NCBI RefSeq assembly: GCF_002158905.1
Contig: NZ_CP021431.1
Coordinates: 3,426,001 to 3,490,000, forward strand
Source: Yoonia vestfoldensis
Lineage (GTDB): Bacteria > Pseudomonadota > Alphaproteobacteria > Rhodobacterales > Rhodobacteraceae
Direction: 5' to 3'
DNA length: 64,000 nucleotides
Below, piece by piece: positions 63,204 to 64,000 of the stretch. A model generated the notes under the pieces. It was not told where the DNA came from, made no database searches, and saw only the letters and a program-made list of their open reading frames with translations. Made by a program: the position numbers and the translations under genes. Each line of letters begins with the position of its first letter. Position 1 is the stretch's first letter.

Positions 63204-64000
63204 TTATCCACCTAGCCGCGTTGCAAGTTCCTGTGCAGTCGCATGCTTGCCGTAATAGCTTTCAATAATCTGCACACTGGTGCCCATGTTGCGTGCTATA
63301 TCAAACACGCTCACACGCCCATGTCGTAGCATCTGCACAGCGTAAAAGTGTCTTAGACTGTAGAGTGTGTATTTCTCACCATCTGCGTTATGTGTGAGCT
63401 TTTCACGCTCAAGCACAGCGTTAAACTGGTCTATCAGCGTGATAATCTTGTTGCCATCAGGCATTCGAAACAGCCAATCGTCGTGTTGTGCTGTTTTTCG
63501 GTTATGCTGTTTGGTGCCCTTTGCAGAGGTTGTTTCCCATTCGCTACGCCAACGAGCATTTCGTTCTAAACACCTATCCACATAGCGTTTCGCTGTAGCA
63601 CGTAGAATAACATAACGCTTTCCAGTCTTGCCGTTGACATTGAATGCGTAGTTCTCGCGCCCACGTTCGTCTGTAAATTTTTCTAAGTCACTCACACGCA
63701 GGTTATTTGCTTCACCCACACGCATGCCACTGTTTGCCAATATCAGCACATAGTCCCGCAGCAGCTCGCGTGTATAGCGCCAACGAGCATTGTCCTTTTC
63801 CTCATGCATCCAGCGTCTAATGGCTTTGTACAAGCGGCTGTATTCCTTCAACGTGAACGCTGGACGTGTTTTGGTGCGCTGTGCTTTGTGCCTAAACGTG
63901 GGAACAGGCTTGTTGCCTCTGTAGCCACGTTCCTGTGCATATTTGAGAACTGTGAGTGCGAAGGTTGTTTCCCACTCAAGTGTTTTATCTGCTGGATTGA
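63204..64000 (-). CDS. Tyrosine recombinase/integrase, 5' end outside window
   Basis: The frame runs from the stop at 63204 to the right edge without a stop, so the start lies beyond 64000; at least 265 codons are present. The visible N-terminal part includes TLEWETTFALTVLKYAQERG, typical of the SAM-like core-binding domain. Catalytic residues are R in ANSGMRVGEANNL, K near NGKTGKRYV, H-x-x-R-like SLRHFYAVQMLR and Y in IESYYGKHAT. An R-less HxxR variant should be checked: LRHFYAV has the Arg before the His. It is probably the element's integrase. Confidence 0.8.
   Translation of the reverse strand, partial: NPADKTLEWETTFALTVLKYAQERGYRGNKPVPTFRHKAQRTKTRPAFTLKEYSRLYKAIRRWMHEEKDNARWRYTRELLRDYVLILANSGMRVGEANNLRVSDLEKFTDERGRENYAFNVNGKTGKRYVILRATAKRYVDRCLERNARWRSEWETTSAKGTKQHNRKTAQHDDWLFRMPDGNKIITLIDQFNAVLEREKLTHNADGEKYTLYSLRHFYAVQMLRHGRVSVFDIARNMGTSVQIIESYYGKHATAQELATRLGG

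Noticed and set aside
1..64000. CRISPR arrays or cas genes
   Set aside because: No regularly spaced direct repeats or Cas-like proteins were seen.

Overview
The window looks like a chromosomal segment of an alphaproteobacterium of the order Rhodobacterales (Rhodobacter/Roseobacter relatives). The basis is family-level protein recognition and gene order (a FleT/FleQ/FliA flagellar cluster, a Mic60-like gene beside hemD and hemY, lptCA-lptB-hpf-ptsN, dnaKJ), plus high-GC coding sequence up to about 52.6 kb. No database search was possible, so names rest on motifs and context.

Region 1 (1-24270) is a flagellar cluster. It holds two sigma-54 activators (a FleT-like one without a DNA-binding domain and a FleQ-like one that is frameshifted), fliA and flhG, a peptidoglycan peptidase-like gene, and a long minus-strand run flgB-C-D-E-F-G-H-I-J-K-L plus an extra flgF/flgG-like gene. 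FlgE (1320 aa) and FlgK (1430 aa) are very large, and FlgJ is only the rod-capping domain. Good -24/-12 sigma-54 promoters precede flgB, flgG, the extra flgF-like gene and probably fleT. The flgB promoter overlaps an opposing one for a divergent unknown gene. fliD and a small exported protein follow on the plus strand. A truncated fliE-like gene lies at the left edge.

Region 2 (24348-39682) is housekeeping: tRNA-Thr(CGU), hemY, Mic60-like, hemD, tsaD, gpsA, a YciI-like gene, an EVE-domain gene, ahcY, an HD hydrolase, a membrane GGDEF-EAL protein, an RNase D-like gene, kdsD, lptC, lptA, lptB (one base short in a G run), hpf and ptsN. Region 3 (39679-48400) is a cell-surface glycan locus, apparently transcribed cysQ-kdsB-galU-GT-GT-GT14/DUF5928-sulfotransferase, with a divergent ABC-2 polysaccharide exporter permease. 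Region 4 (48713-52610) is dnaK, dnaJ and radC.

Region 5 (about 52680-64000, open at the right edge) is an AT-richer genomic island with different codon use. It carries mostly unknown proteins: an AAA+ clamp-loader-like ATPase, a truncated H-NS-like protein, a coiled-coil membrane protein, a VCBS-repeat lipoprotein, a 191-aa minimal tyrosine recombinase, a 37-aa lipoprotein and a 5'-truncated integrase. A GTAGGTT-type palindrome recurs through it. A complete IS66-family element (59661-62170), with an exact 8-bp target duplication, has inserted into the island.
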